64,000 nt of DNA from Caenorhabditis elegans (GCF_000002985.6 NC_003279.8:9114001-9178000); one strand, 5' to 3'; positions 1 through 13,030 are shown, counted from the first letter of the stretch. Numbers and translations: made by a program. The notes: a model not told the origin generated them from the sequence alone.

Positions 1-3000
1 TCAGTTCTAGTTGTTTTCTGGTGTTTCTTTATTGTCTGCGTACTCCACTAATTTCCATAACATTTTCATTCTCTCATCTCCTACTCATCATCGTCATTTC
101 TGTCCGTCACTGCAGCTACTGCTGGTCGCCGGCGCTCTCTCTATCTCTCGTTCTATTCTCAACAATACCTCTTCTTCATTCTTTTTTGTATATATGTACG
201 TGTTTGAATATTTATTTTCTTTACTACAACATTAGTAAATAGTAAATTTTTAAATGCAAGGATTTAGATTTAATAGGCTCATAGATAACTTAATTTTATG
301 AAGAGTTCCAATTTTCTTCGAATTTCTGGTTTCCTCTTGAAACCAGTTGAAAACTCCAAAATTGTATGGCTTAGTTACTAAAATATTTTTCGTTCCATCC
401 AAATTGTCTGCAGTATCATTCTGGCAGCCAAATAAGTATTTCCCCTGAGTTTGCTCATCAATTAAAAAATATTTAACCATTCATTTATTATCATGCAATT
501 CGATATTCCTTTCTTCAAAATAAACATTCTAGAAAATATTTATTTCACAAAGGTATCGACTATATGTCATCAAAGAATATGATATATAGGTAACTGGGTT
601 TGAACTTATGATTTTTCAGAAAGTATCACCATTATTAATATAAATTTCTTAATTCTCCCGACTTTCCAGGTTTCGGTGTTCTTTTTCATTTATCTAGTCG
701 ATGATGATCTCTGAACTTGTTCTTGTCATGTTTATCTCTAAGTCTTGCCGGTCCGCTCACAATCTCTCAATTTTCATGCGCATGGTGCTCCTTTGTTTGT
801 CATAGTAATAATTTGCGTCGAAATACCGGAGTAGCGCCACTTTTTCCACTCTCATGTCTCCCGAGAAAAACGTAACTCGTAGAGTTCTTCAGCCTCTTGC
901 GCAATGTTTGAACGAATAGTTTGTAATGGTCTCAACGCGTTTTTTGAATGTTAAGTTTGTTTGAGAAAGAAGAAGAAACAAACGATTAGTAAAACTGATT
1001 ACCAGTGTTCTATTCCTCTATTTTCAACGTTCGCATCACTCAAAATATCCCAATAATTATCTGTTAACTTTTACTGTTTGAAAATTGTAGTTCTCAATAA
1101 TGTCGAAAGTATCATGTGGCCTCGAAATACAATTCCAAAAGTTTTTTCTCGCGTCTTGAAATTGTTGCTGCCCTGCTTATCAAATAGTTTGCTACGCTCC
1201 AAACCGAATGAAATTATACCTGAAGCCAATTTTTTTTTGTTTTCTCAAACCAAATTCTCAAAACAGTCGTTGGTTTTTTAAAAAAGTTTTCTCAAGTTGT
1301 CTAAGTCTTTCTACGTGGACCGGTTCCTTCTCAGTTTTAAATCACTCGAAACACCACCCTTTCGTCTCGACGTAATTTCCACTGAACTGCAGGCAGCGGC
1401 ACCTAGTTGATCATAGATTATATATACTTCCTCTTCTTCTTCTTTTATTTTCTTTTCTGCAACTGATGTAAACTGACATGTAAACTGTTAATTGGTCTGA
1501 CCGTTCGGTTTACGAACATGACTTTTTTTTCAAATAACTTGCTGTTGACCTTAAGGTATTCAATTTTGCTAGGTTTTGAAAGGAAACAAAAAGAATGACC
1601 CGGATTCAATTTATATCAGAGACAAAAAGATGAATAGCTAAGAAAAGAATGAGTGGTAGAGTCAGTTATTATTATCAACACAAAGTTATCATTGTGTGTC
1701 TCTTATCATTAAAGCAACGAAGACGACGAAGTAGAAGATGGTGAATAAGAAGAAGCGATTTGATGGATAGACTTAGGGAGGATACTTGAAGAGATAAGAG
1801 AAAGATCATTGTGAAGATGAAGCTAGCTGGTTATAAAGAATGCATTCATGTCCCCAGTCCATTTCGTGACTTGTTTGATTGTGAAGTGATCAGAAATTCA
1901 CATTTATAATTAGAAGAGTTTTTGTGCATTGGTGTGATCTGCTATTTTGAATTTTCCTCGAAATCAAAATAAATTTAGTCATATTTGTAATAAAAACAAC
2001 ATTTACTGTTCCTATGCCAGATACCTAAATAATGGCGAGTATTCGATATGACAAATTCTTGAACTTTTTCGACCATTACGTCGTCTTTGTTTTTTGGCAT
2101 AGATTTTTTTCTGTGTTCCATTGCTTTGCGGAGGTGGTGGAAGACATTTAGCTGTGTGTTGCGATGGGTCTGGCTGGTTGCTGCTGTGCAAACTGCAAAC
2201 GGCTATTTTGATAATAGTGGCGAAGAGTGAGAGAGAGGCGGGGAGTGCGAACGAATATGAGTGGAAGAGAGGGTGGTGTATGTGGACGATGACCGTGGCT
2301 GTGTGTTTCCTAGTCTCGTCTCACTGTTTTTTTTTCCGAATGTTTGTAGTGCATGAGACTCTAATTTCGAGTGTACTAAACGCGCGCGCACAAGATTAAG
2401 AAGCTTCCTTTTTACTTCAGATATCTTTAGGAATTGCTACCTCACTATTAAAAATTTGTAAACTTTTTTCTTTACTTGAATTGGTTTTTCTTCCAGTTTA
2501 AAATTTAAAAATCGGTATTTAAATTAAATTATAATTTCATTTGAAAAAAAAACCCTTACACTGAAATGTCAACGTACATACATTTTTACGTCTCAATAGT
2601 TCACTAATTATGCATAACCATCACACGCATAAAAATGTCGATAGATGGTATTTGTTATTACACCTTTCTTTCGTCATCTCACTCTTTATTTCATTTAAAT
2701 CTCTCTCGATCTCACAATCTCTCGTCATAGATCCATCCACCCGCCGGTCGAAAGATTTTCTTCTTTGGTTTTTATCTTTCCGTCTCGTCCAGCAACGTCC
2801 GTTTCTACACACTGTAGAAAGAAAACTTTTTTTGTCGAATAGAGACGATACCATTTTTCTTCTTTTTTTTCGGTTCACAATTGAGTTATCACTTCCGCTT
2901 TGAAATTATTATTGAAAAGTTTCATTGAGTATTACTTCCGCATTTTTACGCGAGAGAGTAAAAATATTAATTTACTTTTATAAGTACTGTGACCTATAAG

Positions 3001-4114
3001 CCTAATTCTGTTAAAATAATCTATGATTATCTTTGATTGCTTACTGATAGCCGGGTTTATCTTCAAAAACTACTAGCAATCACCAAACAAATCTTATATA
3101 CCTGCTTTTCTTATTTTGGAAAAATAATAGAAAATTCAAGTTTTTCTGGAAATTTCAGTCAGTACTTCGAATCAGCTCGCCTATTCCTCTATTTATATTT
3201 CTAATCTCTATCCACTCAGATAAAAAACAAATTTCTGAGAAAATGCGTATTTTTCTCTCTTTCTCGTCTAAAAATATGGTGTTTACTTATGATCTCTCTG
3301 ATTTTTTGTCGCTGTCTCTCTCTTCGCGGAAAGCCGAGATCTGCTTGCTCCGAATTCATTGCCTGTGGCTCAAAAATTGATATTGTTGAAATGTTGAGAT
3401 GCATGGGAGACAAAGAGAAAAAGTGACGTTGTATTTTGTTGTGTTCCCGCGACAAGCAGAACATATGGAAGTTATTTTTGAAAAATATTGATAAAAAATG
3501 AATGTGTGTTCAAGATGTTTGTTTCTTTGTACTCCATGGGCATCAAAATACAAAACGAAGTGAAATTTAATTCCTTTCAAGAAAACTTGATTTTTATCAA
3601 ATGTTTAAGAAAAGTTTAATTCGTTGAAAAACGCAAAAAGAAAAAGTATGGGGCTCATCATAATGGAAAATAGTAACGAATAATGTTACATTATATGTAA
3701 AACCCTCAAATCAAGTTTATTTTATGATTTTTCTCTCTTTACAAAGTATTTAGCAACAGTTGTTTTGTTTTGTTAGAAAAACGTGGTATCTCTTTCTTTG
3801 CGTTTATCTTCATCGCATCGACTCTCACTCTTCCGTCTAAAAGATGGGGAAGAGCCTTCAAAAACTATTCCCATGAAAAACGACGATTATCTTATCACTC
3901 TCCTTCTTCTTCACACCCCAATTCCTTCTTTCCCGTTCTGATCATCTCATTTTTATCACAACCTCTTCATATCTATGGGCTCTTTTTTTTTTGACTTCCG
4001 GAACTCAGTTTAGTTTTAGATTTATGAGTTCTCTTGGAAGATTTCTGATCTTTATATTGTCATTATAACTTCGAACTACGTGGTTCTTTTCAACTTCTAA
4101 AAGTTTATTTTCAG
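1..4114. other. Non-coding upstream region of gld-4
   Basis: No open reading frame here has convincing coding character or splice structure. The stretch is AT-rich with many CT-rich and CTTCTTCT-like tracts, typical of worm intergenic or 5' regulatory DNA. It ends in a TTTTCAG acceptor directly before the gld-4 ATG, so some of it may be outron or promoter of gld-4. A purine-rich AGAAGA stretch lies near 1680-1830. I see no RNA gene in it. Confidence 0.6.
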
Positions 4115-7100
4115 ATGAATGAAGACAGCAGATTATCATCATCACAACAACCGTCAACGTCGACACCTCGTTCATCGATTCCTTCGACTATGAATTCGGA
4201 TGAACCAAATACGTGTCGCCGTCTTAGTCAGTCCCAGGAACAGCCATCAACGTCCAGAACTTGCAAAGTAGGTTTTACTTAAACGTGTAAACAAATGTTG
4301 ACTAGTTATCAAAATTAAAAACTGATTAATCATTCAATATATTTTCAGAGTGAAACTCCAGAGTTTGGATATAGTGATTCATTGCCGTTCGCCCCATGGC
4401 GAAGGAAACGGTACGGACTGAATATTCAAGGACTGCACGAGGAAATTGTCGATATGTATCATTGGATAAAACCGAACGAGATAGAGTCGCGACTTCGAAC
4501 GAAGGTCTTTGAGAAGGTTAGTTTTACTTTTTCTTAATTTTTTGAAATATGTAGCAAAGTTAACCGAAAACTCGAAATCTGTAACTTCTCGTAATGAAAA
4601 AAAAAGGAAAATACGGAAAATATAAACATTAAATTTTCAGGTCCGCGATTCTGTGTTACGGCGATGGAAACAGAAAACAATAAAAATCTCAATGTTTGGA
4701 AGTCTTAGAACGAATCTCTTCTTACCTACTTCGGATATTGACGTTCTCGTTGAATGCGATGATTGGGTTGGAACACCTGGAGATGTATGTTTTTTACTGA
4801 GAATTAAATAAGAGAAAATCTTGATAAGAATTTTGAATTCAAATCATAGTTATATCAGTTATTACTTTCCAGTTTATATATTTGTTAATTCAGTGGCTTG
4901 CTGAAACAGCACGTGGACTTGAAGCGGACAATATTGCGGAGTCGGTGATGGTCTATGGAGGAGCATTTGTGCCTATTGTGAAAATGGTGGATAGAGATAC
5001 TCGATTGAGCATTGATATTTCATTCAATACAGTTCAAGGAGTACGAGCAGCTTCATACATTGCAAAGGTACGATAATTAAACCCGTAACAGATACCAAAT
5101 ATTATCATTTTTTTAGGTGAAAGAAGAGTTTCCATTAATAGAACCACTTGTTCTCCTGCTCAAACAATTCCTTCATTACCGTAATCTCAATCAAACATTC
5201 ACCGGAGGTCTATCCTCCTATGGACTCGTCCTTTTGCTCGTTAACTTTTTCCAGGTAATTTTTCCGTTAGCTCAAAACGTCTATAAAATGAATTTTAGCT
5301 TTACGCCCTAAACATGCGAAGTCGAACAATTTACGACCGAGGAGTCAATCTAGGACACTTATTGCTTCGTTTCCTCGAGCTGTATTCTTTAGAGTTCAAC
5401 TTTGAAGAAATGGGAATATCACCTGGACAATGTTGCTATATTCCAAAGTCGGCTAGCGGAGCAAGATACGGTCACAAGCAGGCTCAACCAGGGAATCTAG
5501 CATTGGAAGATCCATTACTTACTGCAAATGATGTCGGTAGATCTACATACAACTTTTCTTCAATAGCCAATGCCTTTGGGCAAGCTTTTCAAATATTACT
5601 TGTTGCCGTCACATTACGCGAGCGAAAAGGGAAAAATCATGTGGCTATGAGAGCTTACAAAGGATCTCTTCTCCATCTCATTATGCCATTCACATCAAAA
5701 GAGCTCACATATCGTAACTGGTTAATGAGTGGTGTGTTATCAATGCCTGGCCAAGAAGCACCGGCATCGTATGACTTAAATCAATTGCATAACACTTTGG
5801 TTTCTCCGATGGTCGATCTTTCACGATACGCTTGGCTTAGAAAAGCACCAGCGAAGGCAGAAAAGCGGGATTCTCGACCTCTGACGATTGTAAATCCAGC
5901 AGATGATCGTCAAACTCTTGCCCAACAGTTGAAGAAGCAGATTCTGGAACAAACTGAAGCAAAGAAATCGTTAGAAAAAATGCCGGCTTGTGATGACAAC
6001 AAAAAAGAAGAGGAATTGGTTGCAACAAGAGAAACTGATGTTGAATTGGAAGCAGAAGATACTGAATCAGAAGGTCATCATAATGGTGAAAATGATTTGA
6101 TTCTTACTGGACCACCTCTACCAACGTCTACACAATCCGTCAATACATCTGCCACAGTATCTACTGCAGCGAGTATTTCGGAGCGAGAAGACACTGATTC
6201 ACCAGGACTGTCTTCGTCAATGGGAAATCAATCTTCAGAAGAAGATGAGGATAACGGAATTAATAATCGAAACAATTCTGCTGTTCCTGTTCAATTCAAG
6301 AAACCCTTCAATGAAGTTGTTGCCCAGCCAGCAAGAGAATCGAAGAGAACGCAGACAACCAGTGAAGACAAGATGCAAGATCGTGAGTTTTCTTTTTTTA
6401 CTTTTATCGAAAGTGATTTAGTTTTAAGTTTTTTTTAAAGTTTTACATCTGCATTGATATTGTGCAATTCCTATTTTCAGAATTCCATTTCAATGGATAC
6501 TCATATCCTCCACCCTCACGATATGCAGCAGGTACCGCGGCACCATCACACAAACATCGTAATGCGCACCCGCAACGGCAGCGTCCTTCAATTCGTAATC
6601 TTTCACAAGGCTCTGATGGGTCAGATGAATACAATGTTGAATCATGGAACAACAATATAAGACAAGGAAGAAGAGCCTCGTCGAATTCACCAAGTCCATC
6701 CAGACAGCAGACGAATACTAGAAATTGTGGACCCACTAATAATATTCCCTACGATTCATTTCGCTCACAAAACAAGAATTCGACGTTAGATGGTTCGAAT
6801 AATTCATCAGAAGAGCCAATAACAATGTATGCCGATGTTGTTAAAAAGAAGTCTTCGATTACAACATCAACCAATACTTCCACTGCAGATGTCAACGTCA
6901 CCAATGGAAATCCAATACCCGCAAATGGTTGGTAACTATTTAAAATTTTTTAAAGAATTATATAAAATTGACTGATTTTAGGAATAATTCCACAATCTAT
7001 GGCCGTGGTCAACGTTGGAAGAGGATCCTATAGAAATGCTCTTACAACTTCCCCCATGACGCCTCCATCAGCACATACTTCAATGCAGAAGCAACATCAT

Positions 7101-7761
7101 TTGCGTAAAGATAACGAATGTGGTTTCGACAACAACTCAGCCACTTCTTCTACTGATTTAAGCCATCATCAACCACAATTGGTTCCACCGGTAAGCACCA
7201 GGGCTGAGCAGCAGGCCAAAAAAATCGGCGATCGCCGACATTAATTTTTTTTTCGGCGATCGGCGATCACAAATTGCCAAAAAAAATCGGCAATCAGCGT
7301 GGGCCTATTTTTTTCAATTGTAAACAATTAATTTTAAGAGCTCTTTCAAAGAATTATTTATAAAATCTAAAAAAGTAGGCAACGAAAAGCACTCCTTGAT
7401 ACCTTAAAATTCGAAAAGTAGAGAAAAAAAATCCGAAAATATACCTTTTTTCTTCTTCAGAGGGGTCTATCTTGGACTATAAAATTTCATCGGCGATCGC
7501 CGAGTTCTTATTTTCTCATCGGCTATCGGCGATCGCCGATTGCCGCTCACCCCTGGTAAGCACCCTCAAAATGGCATCGTTATCAAAAGCTTGAAACGTT
7601 GAAATATACAAACTTTCACATTAGGCCTTCGGTTGGCTATTAGAGATACTGTAACAGCTGTTTTCGAAAAAATTGACTGTCAAAAAATGTTTACGTCCAT
7701 AGTTTTTTTTAATCTTTCAATGACCGCATTCAGTTTTCAGGTGAATCGTCTGCAGCGATAG
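4115..7761 (+). CDS. gld-4: Cytoplasmic poly(A) polymerase GLD-4
   Basis: Nine exons: 4115-4267, 4349-4516, 4641-4784, 4894-5067, 5117-5254, 5299-6382, 6481-6927, 6982-7190 and 7741-7761. They give 845 residues. The non-canonical poly(A) polymerase fold is plain: the FGS nucleotidyltransferase motif is at residues 126-128, the DID pair at 139-141 and a third catalytic Asp at 196. A PAP-associated segment follows at about 260-320. Residues after about 420 are Ser/Asn/Gln/Pro-rich and probably disordered. The family adds poly(A) tails to mRNAs in the cytoplasm; in C. elegans GLD-4 acts with GLS-1 in the germline (established knowledge). The acceptor TTTTCAG abuts the ATG, suggesting trans-splicing. 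Exon 7 needs the weaker donor at 6928; the donor at 6932 would stop after 13 codons. The last exon encodes only six residues and follows an intron carrying a transposon (7199-7555). Confidence 0.95.
7199..7555. mobile_element. Palindromic hAT-type MITE in last gld-4 intron
   Basis: A 357-bp element starts CAGGGCTGAGC and ends with the inverted GCTCACCCCTG. It is flanked by a perfect 8-bp direct repeat, GTAAGCAC, at 7191-7198 and 7556-7563. Internal sequence is rich in inverted CGGCGATCGCCG units at both ends. An 8-bp target duplication and CAGGG termini are hallmarks of hAT elements; with no transposase it is a MITE. The duplicated target contains the intron's GTAAGC splice donor. Confidence 0.85.
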
Positions 7762-9199
7762 CGTAACTTTCATGGATGCATTGTATTTCCCTTCCCATGT
7801 TTCTTGTTCTCATACTGATAACAGTTTTTTCACTCTCTTTCCCATAAGTTTTCACATAATTCACTCTGTTTTCTCTCCCACACCCCCGTATAGATTCTCT
7901 TTTTGTCGTCCCCGTGTGTTAGTTTTCAATTGAAAAATCCCAGTAGATACAATATACAAAAAAAGTTATTAAAAGAATTATATTCCCCTCACCTAACCAA
8001 TTTTGTTGTTTTCTTTTTTACGTTTTCCTACCCATCATTGTATTCCCTTTATATTCTCGTTTAGAAACACTCCCTATCAGAAAATGCCCAAAAATTGTTT
8101 TTCTTTCCAAATTTTCGAACTCTCGCTGCTCAAGCTGCCCTTGTTTATTTTTTTCTATTTTCCATATATTCCCCCGAGTTAATATCATCTGATTCATCAT
8201 TGATTATTATTTTTTATTATTATTATGACTTCCATATTCGCCCCCAAACATACACGTCGTGCACTCGCTACAAAAATTCCGGTAATATGTTTCTCGTCCA
8301 TTCTCAAATAGCAACTTTTTCGCTTTGTTTTACTTACATCTAGAATGTCTTGAGAATCAATCCATTTTATTCACATTTTGTTTACTTCCTTCGAAGACGA
8401 TTTTAGCCTGTTAGTATGATTCTCAAGATATTCTTAAATTCCCTTTTACCTGTTCCCCACACACACGAGTTGCGATACTTATGTAATATTATTGTCGTCA
8501 TCGAAGATCATGTATAATGGAACACAATTCACAGTTTAAGATTCCGTCCATTCGTAGAAGTTCAAACGACTCTAGTGTACGGTATCGAAAACAATGAAGC
8601 GTGATTGTATGCGATGTTCTGTCACGATAATGAGATAATAATCGCTTTCTAATAATGTGCTAGGTGTTCTGGCTTGGAAATAATAATATCAGTTCTAATT
8701 ATTATGAACTGATACTATAATTCCCAAACCGCTTTGTTCTTTCCCTCATTTTTTCTAGTGTATCAGAATATCATTCATTGGTCTTCATGTTTTGTGTTCT
8801 TTCTCTCCCAGCTCTCTTAATTCCAGGTCCTCTATCGTGTATTGGAACTGTAACACTTTCGGTTTTCGCGTCTTCGTCGTCGCTCCCCAAAAACGCACAC
8901 TGAATAATCAAATCGGGTTCTCTATCAATCATCATGCTCCTCTCTTCCGTTCATTCTTTTCATTTCCATGAGCTCTTTCTTTCGGTTTTCATTACTTCTT
9001 TGCCCTAAACATTCACAAACACGCACACATTCTTCATTAGGTTTCGTTTTATTTCCAACATTCTTTCCTGCTCCGCCTTCACCCTTTGCCAAAAAAATGG
9101 CTTTTATTGAAGTATTATGTGTGTGCAAGTGTTTCTCTGTAATTATTTGATGACTACCGCTTCTCTTAAATAAATAATTCTCTGTATTTTTCGAATTTA
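7762..9199. other. gld-4 3' region and convergent intergenic DNA
   Basis: No coding exon seen. It holds the 3' UTR of gld-4 and the gap to the convergent minus-strand gene whose stop is at 9200. CT-rich tracts and short AT-rich runs dominate. Small ORFs here show no splice structure or recognisable protein. Confidence 0.5.
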
Positions 9200-10441
9200 T
9201 TAATCTTGAATGAGACTCAAAATCAGTTCGATTCGTTCCCATTTGTTCTGTTTATTGAGCTTCTCATTCTCCAAGTCTTCCAAGACTTTGTCAATCTGAA
9301 AAATACACTTTTACACGGATCCTTCAATGCTTTAAACTTACATAATCCGATTCACAACTCATTAGTCGAATATTCCATTCAATAAAATCAAGTGCTTCCA
9401 AAATTTCATTCTCATTTTCTACTGCCATTTGAGCAATTCCAATCGACTCGAGACGATTAAATTCCCGTAATTTCGCACAATTCGATGAATTTGATGGAAT
9501 TATTGTTGAGTTTATTGTTTCTGTACACGCAGGTGAGTTATTCAGAATTTCAGAAATAATTTTCTGAAAAGCATTCGAACTCACTGGTTCCATGGCTGTC
9601 GAAGTGTTGTCGATTCTGTAATGAATAAATTATTTTTCTTATAAACACACGGTTCGTAATTTTGATCGTGTTGAGACCGGCTACCGTAATCTGGAAGCTC
9701 ACCGTTTGCTACGTGGCAATGTTTGTGGAGTATTCATTTGAATTTCAGTTCGATTAGCTGTTATCATTGAAAGTCGACGACGAACACTATTGAATACGGA
9801 ACGAGATGCTTGACGAGTTCGAACACGTCTTATACGATTGACACGTACAATTTCTCTTGAGATCGATCTTGCATCAACTGGAGTTATTAACACTGGAGTC
9901 GAAATGTGATATGGAGTTGTGACAAGTTCTCTGAAGATTTATATTCATTTTTCTGATTTAATTGAATTATATAACATTTAGGAAACATCGATAGAAAATC
10001 AAATATTTATATCGTCATTTCGAGAAAGTTTAATAAAATATTTAAAGGCACACGCGGTTTTTCTGTGTGAGTCTCGCCACGATCTTAGGAATAGTGTTTG
10101 CTATTATATATATACCTGATTGGCATGAAATCTGTTGGAGAAACAGTAACAGGAGTTGCGACTTCGAGTGGACTTGAAATTATGTCTCTGAAATCACCAT
10201 AAGATTTAGAAAACAAGTACCGTATATCAGAAACCCCTTACAGTAACCCAATTCAGACAACACTTCTTGTAATCACAAAAAAAGATATGTATATTGTCAG
10301 AATTTTCGCAGTTATGTACACTGGATGTTTCGATATAATTTACCTTGGATATGGAAGTGGTCGTCGAATTGCAACGGGTGGCGTTGCCAACAGAGACATT
10401 TGACTAGAATCAGATTCAGAAGCTGAACTTGGAGAAGACAT
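9200..10441 (-). CDS. Unrecognised 255-aa protein, basic centre, helical C-terminus
   Basis: Five exons in transcript order: 10441-10344, 10187-10116, 9930-9703, 9615-9342 and 9295-9200. All join in phase to 255 residues. I do not recognise the family. The first 30 residues are Ser-rich with acidic residues (SSPSSASESDSS). Residues about 30-75 are Pro/Thr/Ser-rich with repeated TP and SP dipeptides, candidate proline-directed phosphorylation sites. Residues about 80-120 are strongly basic (many Arg, e.g. RIRRVRTR), which would suit nucleic acid, membrane or partner binding. The remainder is predicted by eye to be helical, ending in a charged segment (VLEDLENEKLN). No catalytic motif is visible. 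The start codon lies 286 bp from that of a divergent gene at 10728, so the two may share a promoter. Two introns hold GTCTCG-family repeat fragments. Confidence 0.75.
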
Positions 10442-10727
10442 TGATAGTGATGGTTAGTTGAATAAGATTGTTAAAATTGAAATAAATTGTTTTCAACTTT
10501 TTATGAACTATTTTGTTTTCTAAAATTGTTTTTTTTGCGTTCTGGTCAGGGCGTAGGAAATGTAATATTTAATTGTAATATATAATAAAATTAGAACTGA
10601 AAAAATTTGTTCTACGTGAAATCCTATTTACATTATAACTTATTCCAGTTGTTATCAATCACTATAATCGAATGTCGAATATTTTTTAAATCATTTCAAT
10701 AAACTCGATAATCTCTGACGTTCCGTC
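10442..10727. promoter_or_regulatory. Shared intergenic promoter region of a divergent gene pair
   Basis: Only 286 bp separate the start codons of the 255-aa minus-strand gene and the 239-aa plus-strand gene. Promoter function is inferred from the head-to-head layout; no specific factor site was recognised. Confidence 0.45.
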
Positions 10728-12086
10728 ATGAATCCAATTTGGAATCCCGAATTCCATCAATTTATGATGAATAATCAACAAAGAGCTCAAGCTGGTGGAA
10801 ATCGACAATTTCAAGCAGTTCAACCGCAAATTAGACAAAATCAAGTCGTGGAGTAAGTGACCTAAGTATGAAGCAATAATATTATGTGTCTCAGTTATAC
10901 ATATCTTCCTCGATGAGCTTCAAGGAAAACGTTATATGGTCTCACCGCGAGCAACGCGCCTGTAAGGTTACTGTAGAAATGCGCATATTTTATGTCTGGT
11001 GTTCTGAATAATTCATCGCAATTTCAGACGAAAACATTACGATACCAAATACTAGTTAAAAACATTCTTTAAAAAATTAAACAATTTAATAAAAAAGAAA
11101 AATAATTCGATACCATAATTACAGTAACCTTGAAGGCGCGAACAAATACAGATTTTTGTGACTTCCGGGTGCGGCGGGACCATTTGGAATACATCCCTTG
11201 AGACTTATAGGGTTATGTTAAGGCAGGGGTACTGTAGTCTTACTTAAACATTTCACCGAAAATATAAGATTATTTAAAAGTTGTTGGAGAAAAATCACAA
11301 ATATTGACTGAGCTCCTTCTTCAGCAGAAACATACAGCCCCCCCGACGTCACAATGCTCCGGCTCCGAATCAAAATCGTAGAAACCACCAGCAACGTCAT
11401 AACAATATGAATATGCCAAGAAGAGGCAATCTTAATATTCAGAGAGATGTAATGGTGAGAAGTTGTTTTTTCTTTGTTCAAATTGTAATGTTTCGAGTTT
11501 TTGTAGTCAAGAGATGAACTGGAAAGAATTGAGACAATGACACGTAAGAATTATCAAACAAGAACTGCTGTAGAGTACGATAATCGAGAGAATCAATGTT
11601 GGACAAATATTTTAGGTCGGTCTGTCTCGTTTTAGAAAAAATTTCAAAAAAAAATCCATCTGCATTTAAAAGTTAATTTTTCAGAAAACATTGAGCAACA
11701 AACGCATCAATTCTCGCATTCCACGTCTGATCATAATTTCAATGGCGGCGATATTTTCATTCCAAACGAGGAGAGCATCCGTTCGACACTTCGTGCTGAA
11801 AATCAAGCTGAAACAATTCTGGCGACACGAGACTTGCTTCTTAATTTCGGTGCCACGGAGCAAGAGTTGAGCGGAGCGCTTGCCACGTTGGAAATTCACT
11901 TGAGAACCAACGCGGCTGAATTCAATACTGTAAGTTGAAGTTTTTGCAGTGATCTACTTATTGAAACTTTTCCAGATTGATGATCTATCCAACGAACTAA
12001 TTAAAACTGCCGGACAATTGACGACGGAAATCGACGAACTTGATGATATTTTAAGCCGCATTGATAGACTTCGTATTCAGAAATAG
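10728..12086 (+). CDS. Unrecognised 239-aa protein with C-terminal coiled coil
   Basis: Five exons: 10728-10852, 11325-11454, 11507-11615, 11685-11929 and 11976-12086, giving 239 residues with all phases closing. The N-terminal 80 residues are rich in Asn, Gln and Arg (NNQQRAQAGGNRQFQ, then an RRHNAPAPNQNRR-like stretch) and are probably disordered and possibly RNA-binding. From about residue 130 the sequence is helical with heptad-like hydrophobics: DLLLNFGATEQELSGALATL, then DDLSNELIKTAGQLTTEIDE, ending in RIDRLRIQK. This resembles generic coiled-coil assembly subunits; I cannot assign a family. The gene is divergent from the 255-aa gene and convergent with clec-91. Intron 1 (10853-11324) contains a GTCTCA/GCGCGCC dispersed repeat fragment. 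The first-exon junction uses phase 2 (GA then C, Asp). Confidence 0.75.
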
Positions 12087-12242
12087 ATGACTACATAAAT
12101 TCGAACTTGACTTGTATGTGTGTGTTCTATAAAGATTCTACAATGATAATCATTTATATTGTGAGAAGAAATTTTTAAAATAAGTAGTACAAAATAATTC
12201 TTAATGTAAGAGATATGTGAGCAGTTTCGAACATATTTTAGA

Positions 12243-13030
12243 TTAATTTCTAGCGTTGAGAATGGTTGAATTGCGTTCGCAGATTGATTTGAACGCCATA
12301 GTGCACGGATAGAAGAAGGTGTACGAAGCAGATTCGACTTCGGTTGGAGACTGGAAGCTTGCAGCACAGTTGGCATACGATGACCATCCATTGACGACTG
12401 GTTTGAACGGTTTGATGAGCCAGTTGCTGTAAAATTATTTTTTGAAAAATGCGAAGCGATATAGAAGATTTAGTGAAAACCCACATCTTAGATGGATTAA
12501 TGGATCCAGTAGTTTGCCATCTTGGCAACTGCTCCAATCTTTCGTAATGTGAGAATCTAACGAGACCGATCCATGACAAGACTGACTTTTCAGCGTGATC
12601 GCGAACAGCATCCCATTCTTCCATCGAGTTGGCAACGAATAGTGTCGCCTGCTTATCGTGGCACTTTCGTTCGGCTTTTGCGAATCCAAGTGATTCTGTT
12701 TCGATGAAGTAGCACGAGTCCGAATATCTCAACCAGCCATCCGGGCAACGATCGGATTGATCGATTGGAAGGGGTGTCGGCTGATCTTGAAGCGGTGGAA
12801 GATCCTCGAATGCGCTGGTGCCAAGATCCTTGTGGTCCCAGTTGTAGTATGTCACTGTAAGATTGATTAATTACCAAACAACGATATTTTCTAAATCAAA
12901 ACTTACATCTTTGATGAGGTTGCTCATCGGAGGAATGCGCGAGAACAGGCGTCTCATTTGTGTTGTCAGCGACGACACCGCCTCCAATGATGATCAGTGG
13001 GACGATGATAAGGATGTAGGTCGATCGCAT
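12243..13030 (-). CDS. clec-91: Secreted C-type lectin-domain protein
   Basis: Three exons in transcript order: 13030-12907, 12854-12485 and 12426-12243, giving 225 residues. Residues 1-21 are a signal peptide (hydrophobic core ILIIVPLIII, small residues before Ala21). A short linker leads to one C-type lectin domain from about Cys78 to the C-terminus. It has the usual CPDGWLRYSDSCYF opening, a WIGL core and closing cysteines in YANCAAS and SICERN. The donor at 12484 (GTGGGT) is used because it keeps the C-terminal cysteines in frame. No EPN, QPD or WND calcium-site motif is visible, so classical sugar binding is doubtful. Nematodes have a large family of such secreted proteins, many linked to immunity (established). 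The symbol comes from its position beside mel-26 and gld-4 and is less sure than the domain. Confidence 0.85.

Noticed and set aside
2121-2903. Overlapping frames of 85-97 codons near 2.1-2.9 kb
   Set aside because: They arise from CT-rich sequence, overlap on both strands and have no splice signals or family resemblance.
6932-6937. Donor GTAACT as the end of gld-4 exon 7
   Set aside because: It gives a stop shortly into exon 8, whereas the donor at 6928 keeps the long open frame and the 845-residue protein.
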